Positions 43,271 to 56,600 of a stretch of DNA of 64,000 nt are shown here, one piece after another (the first letter of the stretch is position 1; every line of letters begins with the position of its first letter). The translations under genes and the position numbers were made by a program. The stretch is from Blasia pusilla (Eukaryota; Marchantiophyta; Marchantiopsida; Blasiales): contig CM114272.1 of assembly GCA_050084515.1 (NCBI GenBank), positions 9,734,001 through 9,798,000 on the forward strand. The letters run 5' to 3'. The notes under the pieces were generated by a model, which made no database searches, had not been told where the DNA came from, and worked only from the letters and a program-made list of their open reading frames with translations.

Positions 43271-43810
43271 CCCCAACCTGCAAAAATGAGTGACCAGAGG
43301 GCTTCCCCATAAAGCTCTCTCACTCTCTCATTCTCTCATTTTCTCTTTGTAAAGTAAGATTCAATCTCTCTCATAACACCATAGTTCTCACATGTGTGCA
43401 CTCTCACATGTCTCTCTCAATGTCAAACCAAACCCACCCTCCTAATGAGAGGCTTGGGTTACACACACAAGGCAAGCAAGACCATAGCTCCGCCGCCTCA
43501 TGCCAAGAGGTTCAACAAAGAGAGAATGAGCTCTCAAGCTCTCTCTCCTTGAGGTATACCCCTCCCCTCTCCCAAGCTCTCTCCATGGTAACCTATTCTC
43601 CCAAATCACCTCCTTGGCTCTTGACCTGATGTAGGAGGTCAAGGGTCACTTACCAAAAATAGAAAGTTAATCATATACTCAAAATGGTACTTATCTATAT
43701 TACCAACGCCCGCAACACAACGTCTCCAAGGGCTCCCGACGGAGGCAACTCGCTTGCCTACCTGCAAACAATGAATTCCCACCAACCCCCTGACATCTTT
43801 CTGATGTAAA

Positions 43811-44207
43811 AATAAAGAGTAGTAAAAATAGCACACCCGGCCTAAAATTCCACTCCTCAATCTACATCGACATACTGAGCCTCGTCCACCCTGTGCGATC
43901 AAGGAATCCAGACGCTAGCATCTAGTCCTAACTCACACATATGAGCAAGAATGGTACTCCAACGGCCCAACATGAAAAAGGTGGCTTGGGAAAGCCATCT
44001 TTCTCCCTTATATAGGTTTGGGAAGAGCCAAAAGGCTCTTTCCTAAAAATAGCTATCCTCCTGGTAACTCCTGCGTACACAGGTTACCAGCTCAACAAGT
44101 CACCGGATGTGAAAGATCTCAACAGGAAAGTTTTCAGAAACAACGTTCGACACAACGGACCTATCCTCAACCTCATCCGACAGCGCGGGACAAAGTTACA
44201 CTCAAGA
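43811..44207 (-). repeat. Partial LTR-like sequence related to 26754-27168
   Basis: About 400 bp match the LTR-like sequence at 26.75-27.17 kb in direct orientation, from AAAAATAAAGAGTA to AGTTACACTCAAGA, including the minus-strand TATATAAGG box (44014-44006). The outer parts of that LTR are missing. It is placed where a 5' LTR of copy C would be expected. Confidence 0.65.
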
Positions 44208-45151
44208 TCAGCTTGATTTTTTTATGGGATGAGACTTGTATACCCAATAGATTTCCACTATACATATTTACCATCAAGACTGCCACCACAGTGACCACAT
44301 TGTTTAACTTTGAAGACTGGAGCTCATATCATGCTATTACGGAGTATGAATGAAGCAAAGGACAAGCAAACAAAACTTGTGTGGTGATTGTTGGATTTGG
44401 TTGACATGTTGTAGATACAGTAATTATGACGAGAAAAATGTTGGTGCTCGAAATTTTTTTCCACGCATTCCGTTTATTGGATTTGATTCTGGTTTACCTT
44501 ATAATTTATGAAAATTTCAACTTCCTATTCATCCGCCCTTTGCAATAACGAAAAAAAAATCAAATACTAGATAGATTTGGCATTTACTTGCTAAATCATA
44601 TAATTTCTCAGGGGAAATTATACGTTGCCTTATTCAGAGTAGGTTATATGAATCCGATTCATATGATGGTTGATAATCAAAATCTACCGAAGAAAGTTCA
44701 TATTTATACTAGATGTGTTATATGTCCAGAAGAGCTACATTGAAATAAGAAGGATAGAGTTTTGAATTTTTACTAATCCCCTATTTTTTTCCCTAATGAG
44801 AATATTCTATTTATATTATAAGTTGTTCTTATATTAATGATTAAAAAAATAGTTGGATGGTGCCAAGAAAACCATTAATTTGAAGGGTAGGAAGTACTTC
44901 CTCAATATTGGACATGAGAATATCCTGGGCACAACAATAACATGGATAGGAGAGAGGTCATTGTGTTAGGTGTTTGGAGATTTGTCATATATTCTTGCAT
45001 AAAAAGAAGTTTTAAAATTTTCATACTTTTAATGGTTAAATGTTGAAGCCGGTGTGAAAACTACGTAGGTGTGTCTATCTCGTCTGCTTTAATTGTCCCA
45101 TCCATATGATTAATGCCGTGCGATTTTATTAGAAGCATCTAAAAATCCGAT

Positions 45152-45234
45152 CCTTTGAAGTGTTAAATATTGACACTTCAAAGGCCTCGCCTCGTTCTCC
45201 CATCTGGTATTTTTCTTTTACTAGATGGGAGAAC
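45152..45234. repeat. Two adjacent perfect 12-bp hairpins
   Basis: The first is CCTTTGAAGTGT (45152-45163) with ACACTTCAAAGG (45173-45184). The second is GTTCTCCCATCT (45194-45205) with AGATGGGAGAAC (45223-45234). Loops are 9 and 17 bases. Two exact stems ten bases apart are unlikely by chance and may mark a small foldback element. Confidence 0.8.
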
Positions 45235-46029
45235 AAATTATAAAATAAAACCGGCTAAGAAAGAACCAGAAATCCACGACATCTCTCTACCCCGAAAACT
45301 GACGCCTCTTCTTTCTTTCTAAAGGACACGTCTCACTTTCCCTGTGTAACAGAAGTCCACGACCACCGAACGCCGTCCACGTGTGGTAGGGCTCCATCCC
45401 GGCGTTTAGGGATGACGGTGCAGAGACGGACGGAGGAAGCTACTGTAGTGGAATGGGGTAACATACAGAATCCCTGAATTCGTCGCCTGTCCCTCACTCA
45501 CTCACTCACTCGGTTTCCGTTTGCTACGTAAAGCTAATCATTGTCCATCGGTCTCTTTTCCATCGGCGTCCATCCGCTACATACCAAAAAGTGAGCTGCC
45601 GATTTGAAGAACCAGCTTCCGTTCGCTACCGAAAGCAACGGCCACCTACACTCCACTCCACTCCATAGCTTCCCCTTTTCCACGATTTTGCTCTTTAAGG
45701 TGCGCGAGGTTCCAACGGATGGTACGAGAAACGGCGATTGCGGTAGAGGATTGGTGTCACACCACCACCACCGGAGGCCGGAGCCGAATGAAAGTGGTGG
45801 GGGGGGGGGGATCAATGCTCGGAAAGAACCGGCATTCTTTGTAAAAGCAGCCGGTTGAGAATGAGTGATTTCCGATTCAAGTCTGAAACTTTAGGAAATT
45901 TCCCGACGAGAAAAGTAGATTTTCTTTGTTAAATTTTAAAAAAACCGGCTACCATGGTGAAATTGCCGATTACCTTGATCTTTCTCTCGGAAAAGTACCG
46001 GTATGCGTCAAAATCCTTGCCGAGCACTG

Positions 46030-47100
46030 GGGGGGATTCGGCTTATGGAGTTGTAAGAATCGAAGGGTACAAGAGATGATAAAGATAGGGGTGTGAGTCA
46101 CGGTGGTAACTTCTGATCGCTGGGGGCTCAGATGAGCGTTGGCTTATTGATGCGTAAGAATGGAATAGTACGAGGAAAAGATAAAGGCGGGGAGATTCGG
46201 TGGAGTCCGAGTAGTGGTCGTAACTTTGCATCACTCCGCTCGAGTCAATTGGCAGATGAGCATTGGATTGGTGAGGTGTAGGAACCAATCAAATGGTGTC
46301 GGGGGAAAAGCTAGAGAGAGATGGAATGTAGTAGGGTTCCCCATCACTCCATTCCAGTACGCTCGGAGATGGGCGGGGATGAAATAGTACGAGGAAAAGC
46401 TAGAGAGAGAGTGCGTGAATGGCGCGGTAACTTTGGGAGAGATGAGAATTTGCCTCAAATCGATCAGATATCACGAGGACGAGGGGGATTTCTTTATTTT
46501 TGGGCGGAGGGGAAGTAATGGGCCTGCCTCGGAAAAAGCCCGGGCAGGAACATGGCGAAAAGGGGAGACCCATGAACGAGGAGCAATTGAGAAACTCCGG
46601 CCAGGGATGAAATAGTAATGGATAGGTCGAGATGAAGAGAGAGATCGGCGATAAGGTTGGATTATTCACTTCATTGGGAGTCCATCGGGAGATGGGCAGT
46701 TTCCTAGCAAAGCGAAAAAAATCCCCCCCACTCATTAACTATCGTAATCTTGATATTCCATATAACCCACGCCATGATTGGACTATGCCATCACGGCCGG
46801 GATGAAGTGAAGAAAGTGCCATGAGCGCAAGAGCACACTCTCGTTGTCATTTGGACCACTCAACCCCACGAGAGAGGGAGAGAGAGTAAGTGGTGGTGGT
46901 TTAACTCTTGACTGGAATCATGGAGCCATATGGGAGATGGCCTATGATCACCGACCCAAAGAGAACAAGAAAGGATGGAGTGTGCATTATTAGTGGGTAA
47001 CTTTGCCTCGGTCCTACGGGGTCCGTTAGAGCCCCAAGAGTCGATGGTTCCACGAAGAAAGACACGTAGATTGTATTTTATTAGAAGGTAAGTTGGATGA
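46030..47100. repeat. Degenerate tandem-like repeats of roughly 100-130 bp
   Basis: Several units share a GAGATGGGC or GATGAGC start, a GTACGAGGAAAAG block (about 46168, 46389), a GCTAGAGAGAGA block (about 46309, 46400) and GGTAACTTTG. Units are strongly diverged and unequal in length. No coding function is evident. Confidence 0.45.
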
Positions 47101-50100
47101 CTCCATTTGGAGTCAACTTCTGCGGAGATTCTCATGGAGTGCGAAGCCTAAATCGGGGCTTAGCGAGAGGAAAAGGCACATGCGAAAACCGAGGATGGGG
47201 AGAGGACTTGTGGATAAGGTGGGTGGGGTAGGTGGGATTGAGGGGAAGAAGAGGAGGAGGAGGAGTGTAGGGTTCCGGGTCACCGGGAAGTAGGAAACGA
47301 CTTGGTAGGGGAAGCCATACCGACGAGTTGAGTGTTTGATTGTTGTTCCTCGTTAGGGATTTAAATGGAATATATTTATATGACTGGTGGTCATGTGAAT
47401 ATTTACAAAACCACACCATACGTTTCTAGTTAAGATAGCACTATTTGCAAATATATTCATTTCTCTCTCCTTTTGTCACTCGTAGGGTCGAAGTCCATCA
47501 TCATTTCGTTTCGCTTATATGGTCGTAGCAACTCAATGACGCCTTTGGAGACCGAGCTCCATAAGAACTGTGTCCATGCTTTCGTACGACGTGATCATGC
47601 CCATGCGTGGATTATAGAAATTACAATGCCAATTTTTGGTATCACAACCTCATGTGTTGTGTTTAATCATCTCCGTCTTACTACACGAGGTGGGGCATGG
47701 GTTGTTAGGTGTAAGCAGGAGATGATAATGTGAAAGACGACTAAATCTTTAACACAAGGGCATGTCATTTTTCCTATCGAGTGAGGGCGAAATTATTTAA
47801 GTTTTTGTTCCCACTTACAAAGCGTAAATTATTTAGATTATTGTAGAAATTTTCAGCTTGTAAATCACATATGTAAATTTAAAACTATTTAAATCATTGT
47901 AGAAAATATTTGCTTGTAAGTCAGATATGTAAATTTGAAACTAGTCAGATTATTGTACCCACCTATAAATCCGACTTCCTAATTTAATGACTGTACAGGG
48001 GACACCGGTTCCGTCCTTTTCCATAGCATTCTTGAGGACCCTGATCTGCTCTTGATTTTCTTTAATTTTCAGCTTTTCGACCTATGGGTGGAGATGCCGT
48101 TAGTAAAGGAGAAAGTAGTTACTCCTCGTAGATGCGAATGCAAATGGTCGCGCTCATGGAAAGGTTATTGCTTTCAAGAACTATAAGAAAGAGCACATGC
48201 AAGTGTGAGGAGAGAGGACGGCATATGAGTTTTGGGGAATCTCATAAGATATCAATCAAGATCTCATGTCATTTGAGTTGATAGCTGTAAGTTGAACGGT
48301 GTAGGAATGGGGTGAGAGACTAAATAGGGACTCGTAGGGGTTTTTCTTCTATAATTTACATATCCAAACTTGCTCTCCGTTTTGGAATGGCAACAACACT
48401 TAAAGGAATGATGATAATTAAACAAAAAATAGCGAAGTGGAACACAAGATGTGGCTTGCAAGATAAATTTGATTTCGTTTCTTCAATCTAAAATTGGAAA
48501 CTTTTGTGTGGAAAAATCATTCCAATGTTAGCTCGTAGGCCTTAAGTACAGGATTTTTAGACATTCAAAAGTGCATGAGTTGGATAATATCTCGCGAGTC
48601 CTAACATATCCTAAAATAAAGAGAAACACTCTTTTGACGTCTTGATGTAAATAAAAATTTCCATTTTTTAAAAATATAGAAATCAACCTCATGCCCATCC
48701 CAACCGACCTTTTCCTTCTTTGTACCCATTTTTAAATAGAGAATAAAATTTTATGAACATTTTTAGACTTAGCAAATGTGTCTATATATCACGATGTTTC
48801 TTTCTACATGAAATTTAACTTATACGGAATATGGGATGAAGCGAACTATTTCCTTTCGTAGAAGGATTTATTTGATTTGCTTTCACAATCAAAATTTTAG
48901 TATTAAAAGTTTTGCTGTCTTTCTGTCTAGTTTACTATCATCTTTATCCGTCGATTTCCCTTCAAATATTTTCTTAAACGAGATTTTGTTTTTTCCCACG
49001 GAATTCTTATTTTGAGACGAAATACGGCCTCAATTAAAGATTTAGATATTGCATAAATGTAATCTTCAGTCATTATAAGAATAACCTTCCGTTCACGAAC
49101 CGAACCTACTCCTAATTTTAATCTTCGCATACGGAACGAGTTGAAACGACAAAACTAGTCGTAACACCAAATTAGGGAGCGTGTAGAAATGTACGTGTGA
49201 GCCCCAGAGACACTCTCGCACGAGGAAGGAAGACTTTACTCAGGAAAGTTTACTACGCATCCTGGAAGAAAAGTAATATCTCGGAGAATAATTACAGGGA
49301 AAAGTTTACGCTTAGCGTAATTCTGAATTTCTGAGAGGGTTTGAACAAGTCGGCGTCCGAACTGGACGCGTGTAAGCGCGAGTCCGCTGCACAGTCAGCA
49401 GCGCGACACTCTATGGACAGCATTCTTGAGGAATATTCTGCGTGGAACGAGCGCGTGATAAGTTGGGAGAAGCCGGTCAAGGTTGAGCCGCCACGTGTTC
49501 TCCCGCGAATGCCACACACTCACGGGGTAAAATCGACGTGGGCCTCTGCCTTCCCGGGCCGGGCAGCGGATCGCGAGAAAGCAGGACCGAAGCGCGAGAA
49601 GACGTGTGGCGCGTCCAGGAGGCAGCGTCGCGTGTAAGGTCAAGGGGTAGGGAGTAGGGAGTTTTGGGTTGGGTTGGGGCTGGGGGACACCCGCCCTATG
49701 CATGACCGTAAGGGCGCCACCGGACTGACAGAAAGCGAGGGCGGGACAGCGCTCCACGGAATCAGGGTTTCTTACCTCCACAATTTCACTACCGAAGTGG
49801 AGGTAGGAGTCGGCAGGAGGAACAGACGCTGGAGCGTGAGATTGGGTTGGCCGAGCACAGCTAGTGACTCGGATGCCTTGACGGGAAGAGGAAGTGTCAA
49901 GCGTAAGGAAGCGAGTGACGCCCGGGGCATGGTCCTATCGTTATGCGGTGGAGGATTCGATAATGGAATTGAAGGGAGATTAAAAGACATTGCATGTCAT
50001 TTGTGCTTGTGACAGCAAATCTGCCGCCTTCCGGTCGAACTATGGACGCTCTTGACTTAAAGCGCAATCCATCTCTGGCTGGCGCGATGAGGACACGACT

Positions 50101-52336
50101 TCAGATTCCGAGATTCCTCTCCAGTTTCTTCTTTGGAAAGTGAATTTCCGGAAGTACGTCCTGAAATACTTCCATCCGTCCGCGGGGAGTCCAGGTCCCA
50201 AGTCTAAGCGGCCGGCGCGGGTGCATATGACCATTTTTCATTTCGCGCTGCCAATGGCATGGTAGATCCGCTAGACACATTCAAAACTTCTTTCCCCCTC
50301 CGCCAGGTGCTGCGGTTCACTCGTCCGTGCTTTTCTCCCGTGGATATGCTCACTCTGAAGTCAGCACACCCTCTCTACATTTGAGCCATGGATATGCTGG
50401 ACAATCAGCACATTCTTGCTGTGCCCAATAGCTTGAAACCTCCTTGTACCTCGGTGCCGATCCGCAGAGTGCGGCAGGTGCATCACAATTATGTTGTTCC
50501 GTTCCTGCTACAGTCCTTCACTCGTCTCATGGCCGGTGCGTCGATAAGGCCGTTCCAGTAGCGCGACGACATTCAAGTACTAATTAACTGGAAAGTAGAG
50601 TCCAGTCGGAACGGATGCGGCAGCTAACTCGGAGTTACAGGGCATATCCGTGGCCCTCTACCCACTAATCTTCTGCGCACTAAAGCGGCCCTTAATCATT
50701 TACCCGTACCTCTTCGATGTTAGAGAACAGTTGTCTGGCCAACACACAGATTCGACATCTAAGGCCGGGGAGAGTGATCACCAAGAAAACACAGATAAAG
50801 TCAATTACGATTCCGTCGACGTAAGCGCGAGGACACAATTGACGCAGCGTTTGGGCAGGAAAAAAAAGGTCGCTACTGACACTCCGCGCATCTGGAAGGT
50901 TGGATGAGATGCGAAGAGATAAGGCGTCTACTTCCCCTTGAGTAAGCTATGATAAAGAGATGTAAGAAAGTTATGAAGACCATCGCGAGATTTGCACAAC
51001 GTTCGCGGCAGTCAAAAAAGAACCAACCGTGAATTGTTCCCAAACTGTGAATTGATACGTTGGATCCAGTACGGGCTTTGGTTGGGGTTGGTTGGTTCAC
51101 TTAAAATGCGAACGTTTCTTACTAACTTCATTATTATCAAAGTTGCGGCCCTATACGATAACAGTAATAGAAGTACGCCTCCTTACACATACCTCCTAAC
51201 ATGCATGACCGGTTGAATTAAGAAAAAACAATTTATAACAAGATCGACAGTTTGAACAAGTAAGCGTCACATTCGCTACACTACTATTCCTGAACGTCCT
51301 TCGGCATGCCCTTGACGTGACGTTGTAATATTCGGATGCTTCACACAACACTGCCTACGACTATTCCAACTCTAAGCACTGTTTGACATAATCCTTGAGA
51401 CTATTCGCCATTGTTTTCCTGTTGATGTCTCCGTTCCACAGTGGTCATGGAGCCCCCCATATTCACGCATTTTTTATAGAATCCTACGATTCTATTCCAT
51501 ACCGACCCGCCGGTCCATGTCCACGACGGCTCGCCGCTTGCAATCCTGTCGCAACGACACGCTCAATCCTCAAGGTGTGTATGTCGTCGGATGCGGATAC
51601 ATCCCTTGGCTTGACACATTCTTGTACATAACATGGGCTTCCCCGTTGCTGCATGACTCAGACCATGATGGGAAATTGATTTATCCCATACTTTCCACCA
51701 CAGAACTCCTCGTTTCCAAATATCCCCATATCCGTCCATCCATCCACATATTCGATCAAAGCAGCCTTTATTCAATTGACAATGCTTGAATGTGCATGTA
51801 CACCAAACGTCTGGGCACTCGTCTTTGGAGCACCACTTGAAAAATTGTATGGTATGAAGAGTTCTCTTGCCTCTTGTATGGGAAAAAACAACAAAAAAGG
51901 GAACGGCCTACAAAGTAGACAGTGGCATGTATACAGTCAAGAAATTGAGCGTGGGCACTCAAGGGTGGTTGCCTCGGATTTCCTTTAAGACTAGGCTGTC
52001 TAACTCTCGTTCAAAACTGGCTTAAGGGGCTCTCTATCAAACTTTAAGGGCTTTCGAAGATGGACAAAAAGATCTGTTGTTCGAAATCATGTCACGAAAC
52101 CCCATGAAAGGTATAAAACAGGGTTAAAATGTGGTGCTCAGTGGTCATCAAAACTTTCCGTTCCACACATCGCTCGGGAGAAGAATAAAAAGACGACGGA
52201 CAATCTCACTCTTCTCTCGTACAAAATCGCAGATGAGCTGAGGCTAAAAGTCCGTTCTAATGCATGAAATGGCGTCTCTTCGACGGTAGATGATACAGTC
52301 AACGAGACTGCACCCTCTACAGGTACTGCACATCTC

Positions 52337-53641
52337 CTAGGGGCTTGCGAAAAGGGACAGCGCCTTCCTTTTGTTGCTGCTAAGAGAAGGAGCGCCACCC
52401 GTCTTCAGTTTCCAGGGAACAGGAACTTGGGCCAGGGAGAGGTCACATGTGCTGTCGAGACTGGTCACAGAGCCCTCGGAATTAACAGATTCAGATGAGT
52501 TAGGGCTCGACACTCTTTTCACAGAATGGACATTCCGATGTCTTGGAAATGAGACACTGGAGCTCAAAGTCAGATCCAACTCCAAATTCTCCCGTTCTGG
52601 TTCGTTAGCTCGGGAAGTGTTGACCGACTGGACGGAGGTCTCCACGCCGAATGAGGGCCCATGAGGACCATCCAGACGGGGGCGCACTCTCCGGGCGACG
52701 GGAGCCAGTACGAGAGGACCATTATCTCTCTCTTCCTTCGCCGGGGGACTCCCATTTCTCCCCTGTTGACCATGAGGAAAGTCGATCCTGAGCGCACAAG
52801 GACTACCAGCGGATACATTGGTTTGTTGATTCCATTTCTGCCACTGCCACTGGGGGGTGCTGCCGAGATCCTGCGATTCGTCTTTAACTTCCGGAGCCCT
52901 GCTTTCACCATGATCGGCATGCATCTGCGTAGGGTGGCTGCTAACAGTACCACATCGTGCATTGTGAACTCCTTCCAACATAACGTCGCGAGCTCTCTTT
53001 AATCCATCAACCTTCTCATTAGTCAGAGAAAGGCCGGAGACCTCTGTGGGTGCGCTTTTCTCAGACCGAGCAGCAGCTAGAAACGGAACAGTTACCATAC
53101 TCGGAAACGCAGCACTACTCTCCAATGTTGAAGGAGAAGGAGGTCGTAGCGAACCGCCCTTCAAAACTGTTTCCACCGCTGCCTGACACACAGGCCAATT
53201 GCCGCCCCAGAGGAGACCAACGGCGCCGAACACAGGATTCACAGTCCTGCCGCATGCTTCGTATAGAAGAGACTGAAACACAGCTGCAAGATCAGAAGAT
53301 CGTTAGCATCGGCATCGATTTGGTGGCTAATCGTTTGTCCATGACTCTCAGTCACGCATGGCACCGCCCTGGGATATTCTCAATGACTAAGTCATAAGCA
53401 TGAAACTGATTGCAAGACCCTGGAGCGCGACTGTGACGCAGATTTGGCCTTACTTACCAGGTCTTTGATTAGGTGGGACTGCGCTGATGAATCCCATGAG
53501 ACCTGATCGGCCGAAGAACTTCGCAACGAAAACTGTGGCATGGCCTTGGGCATCAGCGTTATCAATCCATTGCAGGCAAGGGCGCAAAATACAACTCTCA
53601 CTGCAGCCCTTCCGCAATACTCTGCAACCGTTGCAGCTCAT
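52337..53641 (-). CDS. Class II LOB-domain (LBD) transcription factor, two exons, intact
   Basis: Exon 1 is 53641-53458 and exon 2 is 53283-52337 on the minus strand, with a 174-bp GT-AG intron (CTG|GTAAGT, CTTGCAG|CTGTG). They encode 376 residues. The N-terminus [13 protein letters not shown] has the CX2CX6CX3C zinc-finger-like block. [16 protein letters not shown] and, across the splice, [20 protein letters not shown] and [19 protein letters not shown] complete the LOB domain. The lack of a clear leucine-zipper repeat and the MSCNGC start mark class II. The tail is long, serine-rich and has an EAR-like LELDLTL (residues 295-301), suggesting repression. Flowering-plant relatives (LBD37-42) act in nitrogen and anthocyanin control; the role here is unknown. 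An upstream in-frame ATG at 53761 exists, but conservation favours 53641. The tail is longer than in most relatives. Confidence 0.95.
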
Positions 53642-56600
53642 TCTTAACTTCCTCGACGTTGACACTATGTTGAAGAGTCTGTAAATGCTGTAGGAATATG
53701 TTCTGCGCGCACCAAACATCACGGTGAGAAGAGAGAAGCATTCCTCGAGGAATCTGGCCATGCCTAGCTTGTAAACTCTTCACATTTAATCAACTCATGT
53801 CATGGCTCTTGCCAAAATGCTGGACGCCAACTACTGCTTGCCGACAGGGCACTCAGAGAGCTACCGAGCCATTCATTACCGCAACGCATGCAAAAGATGT
53901 AGATTGGAGATAGCCGATAACAAGAAAAATGACTAGTGGCAATTTCCGTTGGGCATGCAGAGACTTCCAGTGTTCTAACCTTCAGTGAAATGAGATGGGC
54001 GTTGTCTTGGAAACCTTAGTCAAGCTGCGGACAAATTTGCCACTAGCAGTCAAAGATCTCCACCGATGATGATCGTAATGATTTCAACCGCGTGGCCGCA
54101 CCTCAACAAACTCCTTGACGTGATCGGGGAAGCACACGATCATGAAGGAGGGACACATTGAACGAGTGCGCTCCTAGGTCCACGCTCCCTCTCCACCCAC
54201 CTCGATACGGAGCCTACGCGCGTACTTCCAAAGCAACCTGAATGCGTCTACTATCGCCCACGCATCACCGTTCACGTTTCTCCGCACCCCAGGAACCTTC
54301 GATCACAGGGGTAGATCATCAGAATCTCGCAAAGCTGGTGGGAAAACTCTAACCAGGAGAAAAAGAGAGGCGAGTGAGTAGGCACAACTCGACCACGCGA
54401 GAGAGCTTCCGAAACTTCTACACCCAATGCGAGCGTGAAAGTGAAGGCTTCTCTGGCTTTGCTACAACTGGATTGTGGACGTGAACACCGGAGGGAGATC
54501 AGACTGGAAGATAATGAAGACAAAGGAGGAGCGAGGAGAAGAAATAAGGAACAAAGAGAGGAAGTCGATGGGATACGAGAAGTTGAAAGAGAAGAGCTCA
54601 GCGCTGGGAGGCGTTCTTAAAGAGCTGGCTGGCAATGATGGGGAGGGAGGAAGGAGGGCTGGAGAAGGAAGGAAGGAAGGAAGGAAGGAATCGATCGATC
54701 GCCGATTCGCCGGTAGTAGACAAGGAGTACCACTTCTTACGGGAGTCGAGGGAATTTACATATATTCCCATATGAAAAATGGAGAATTAATGAGGGCAGC
54801 CTGAACCGAGTTGTAACCATGCGCCGCTCCCGGAACGGGGTCGCCAAAATGGTATGAGCCCTAAATTACGCAGTGGTTAGGTGAAAAGCATGCGGTTTGT
54901 CCTTTACGACTTTAGCGGGATCGCCAGCACAGCCGGCCAACAATGGCCGTCCGCACAGCGAGCTAGCCTGACGCTAGACTTGGGTACAACCATTTCACGC
55001 GGCAAGAGTTGAGCGAGGCGTGTAAAAAATTAGAGGGAAGGGCAACCGGAAGCCTCCAGCCCTTTCTCTACCGCTCCTTACCTTGTTACCGCTCCTTACC
55101 TCGCTCGGCCATTTGCGCGGGTGGGGACGGCCCGGCTAGTACCTGGGCTCCGCGAAGATAGAGGAGGGACCAAATACCGCTGTGGCGATTGTGATACATC
55201 GGCCCTCCCGGAGTATGGGAAGGGGCAGAGGCCTCCATCCCCGAACTGCTCCGTCAATTCCCGGCTCCGGCCGTTGACTGAGCCCAGATTTGGATGCGGG
55301 CGGGTGGGCGCCGTGCCATGAGAAGAGGCGGCGCAAGGAAGGACGACCAGACCGCCCGGCGGAAAAAGAAGGCCAGCGCCGAGGCGCCGCGACGGGCACC
55401 TCCCACCTCCCGGGAGCTCTTACACGTGGCAAGCGTTGGAGAGGGAGGTGACGGGCGCCCGTGCATCGGTCGTTTGTGACGTGCACGCGGCCAGCGTCAT
55501 TGGCTCGGCTGACGTTGCGTTCCTATCCAGTCCTTCGTATTTTCGTCCCCGTTGGACTGTGGTTAGCGCGACGCTTTTATCCCCGTCCGTTACTGTTCCC
55601 GTTTTGTACATCCTCATTTCCGCCCAAAATCTGAAACTTAAACCCGCGGTCCCCCACGAAGGCAGGTTAGTGAGCAGCCCCATTGCGGTTGCGGGTTCCG
55701 ACGGAACGCTGGAACGGCCTGTGGATTTGGGGCCGACCGGAACGGCTCGAATTCGATCGATCCCATTCCTCCCGTCATAAGAGGGCGGTAGGTTCCGAGA
55801 AGCCCAGACGCGTCCCTCGGGGAAGTCAGATGGATGGGACCAGGATGTCAACATTGTTCATCGCTCTTCTCATTTGCTCCTCGCACCATGGAATGCTTTT
55901 CAAGATTTGACCACAAAGTGACGCCGGGGAGCGAGGAACGATAGAGCATCCGGGCAGGAAAGGAAAGATGTAGATGATCTCTGGAGGGAGATAAGAAACG
56001 TGACCGAGATGTTGCGGTGAATGTGGCGGTCCGGGGAAACTGTGCGGGGCGGAAAGAAAGCAGAGAAGGGCGCGGTGGGTCAGGATGGGGACAAAGGAAG
56101 CATGGAAGGTCTGCAAGTACACGTGAAGGGAGGGGGGGGGGTGGGGGGACGAAGCGATGAGAGGCGGGCATCTCTGCTGCACACGTCTTGGAGCCAGGAT
56201 TGGCTGGCGGCCCACATTATTGGAAGCCCGGAAGAGCCGTGGTATTCGATTCATGCACGTAAAATAGGATGGATGGAACCCCCGTCGGGTTCTGTTTCCC
56301 GAGACGAAAAAGGGACCGGCGGGATGGATCGCTACCGCCCCGACTCGTTCGCCGTCCATACCGTGCAATCTGCACTCCGTCGAGGACGACTGACCCCGCG
56401 GGCACTCACTCACTGCACGGTGCTTAGAAGGATCCACTGAGTTACCGGAGGTGATGAACAAGTCTTTTGCCAACTACTGTAATGGGCCGGAGATGGGTAT
56501 ACATAAGCCCTCGCTCAGTCAGTCCATCGGTACTTAACCCGGTCGTGGCCTGACCGGGTAGCTGCGTGAATGGGGGCCACTTCACTTCTCAAGAGCGACT

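Larger units (their letters stand above)
34185..44207 (-). mobile_element. Ty3/gypsy element with methyltransferase domain (copy C), with solo LTR insertion
   Basis: The minus strand reads, from high to low coordinates: an LTR-like piece (44207-43811), a repeat-rich leader (43.8-41.6 kb), gag (41531-39780), a foreign solo LTR (39761-38485), protease, linker, methyltransferase, RT, RNase H and the integrase zinc domain, ending abruptly at 34185. This is the best preserved pol region in the window: RT is open over 199 codons and RNase H over 149. The rest of integrase and any PHD finger were lost at the junction with copy B. Whether the 44-kb LTR piece belongs to this body is inferred from orientation only. 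Confidence 0.82.
44208..52336. other. No recognised gene; hairpins and degenerate repeats
   Basis: The parts from 44.2 to 45.1 and 47.4 to 49.1 kb are AT-rich and carry nothing recognisable. A pair of perfect hairpins lies at 45152-45234. GC-rich DNA follows, with CACT repeats (about 45494-45512), a G run (about 45797-45811) and degenerate repeats at 46.0-47.1 kb. The part from 49.3 to 50.3 kb is GC-rich with overlapping open frames on both strands and no family resemblance. I see no splice-supported gene. Confidence 0.45.

Noticed and set aside
49341-50012. Open frames of about 100 codons in GC-rich DNA
   Set aside because: No recognisable domain, and equally long frames exist on the opposite strand.
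53642-53761. Upstream in-frame extension of the LOB protein starting at 53761
   Set aside because: The 40 extra residues lack conservation with the family, whose class II members start at MSCNGC; the segment is more likely untranslated leader.
55826-56473. 215-codon open frame on the minus strand
   Set aside because: It lies in GC-rich DNA with open frames on both strands, has a low-complexity proline/serine-rich product and resembles no known family.
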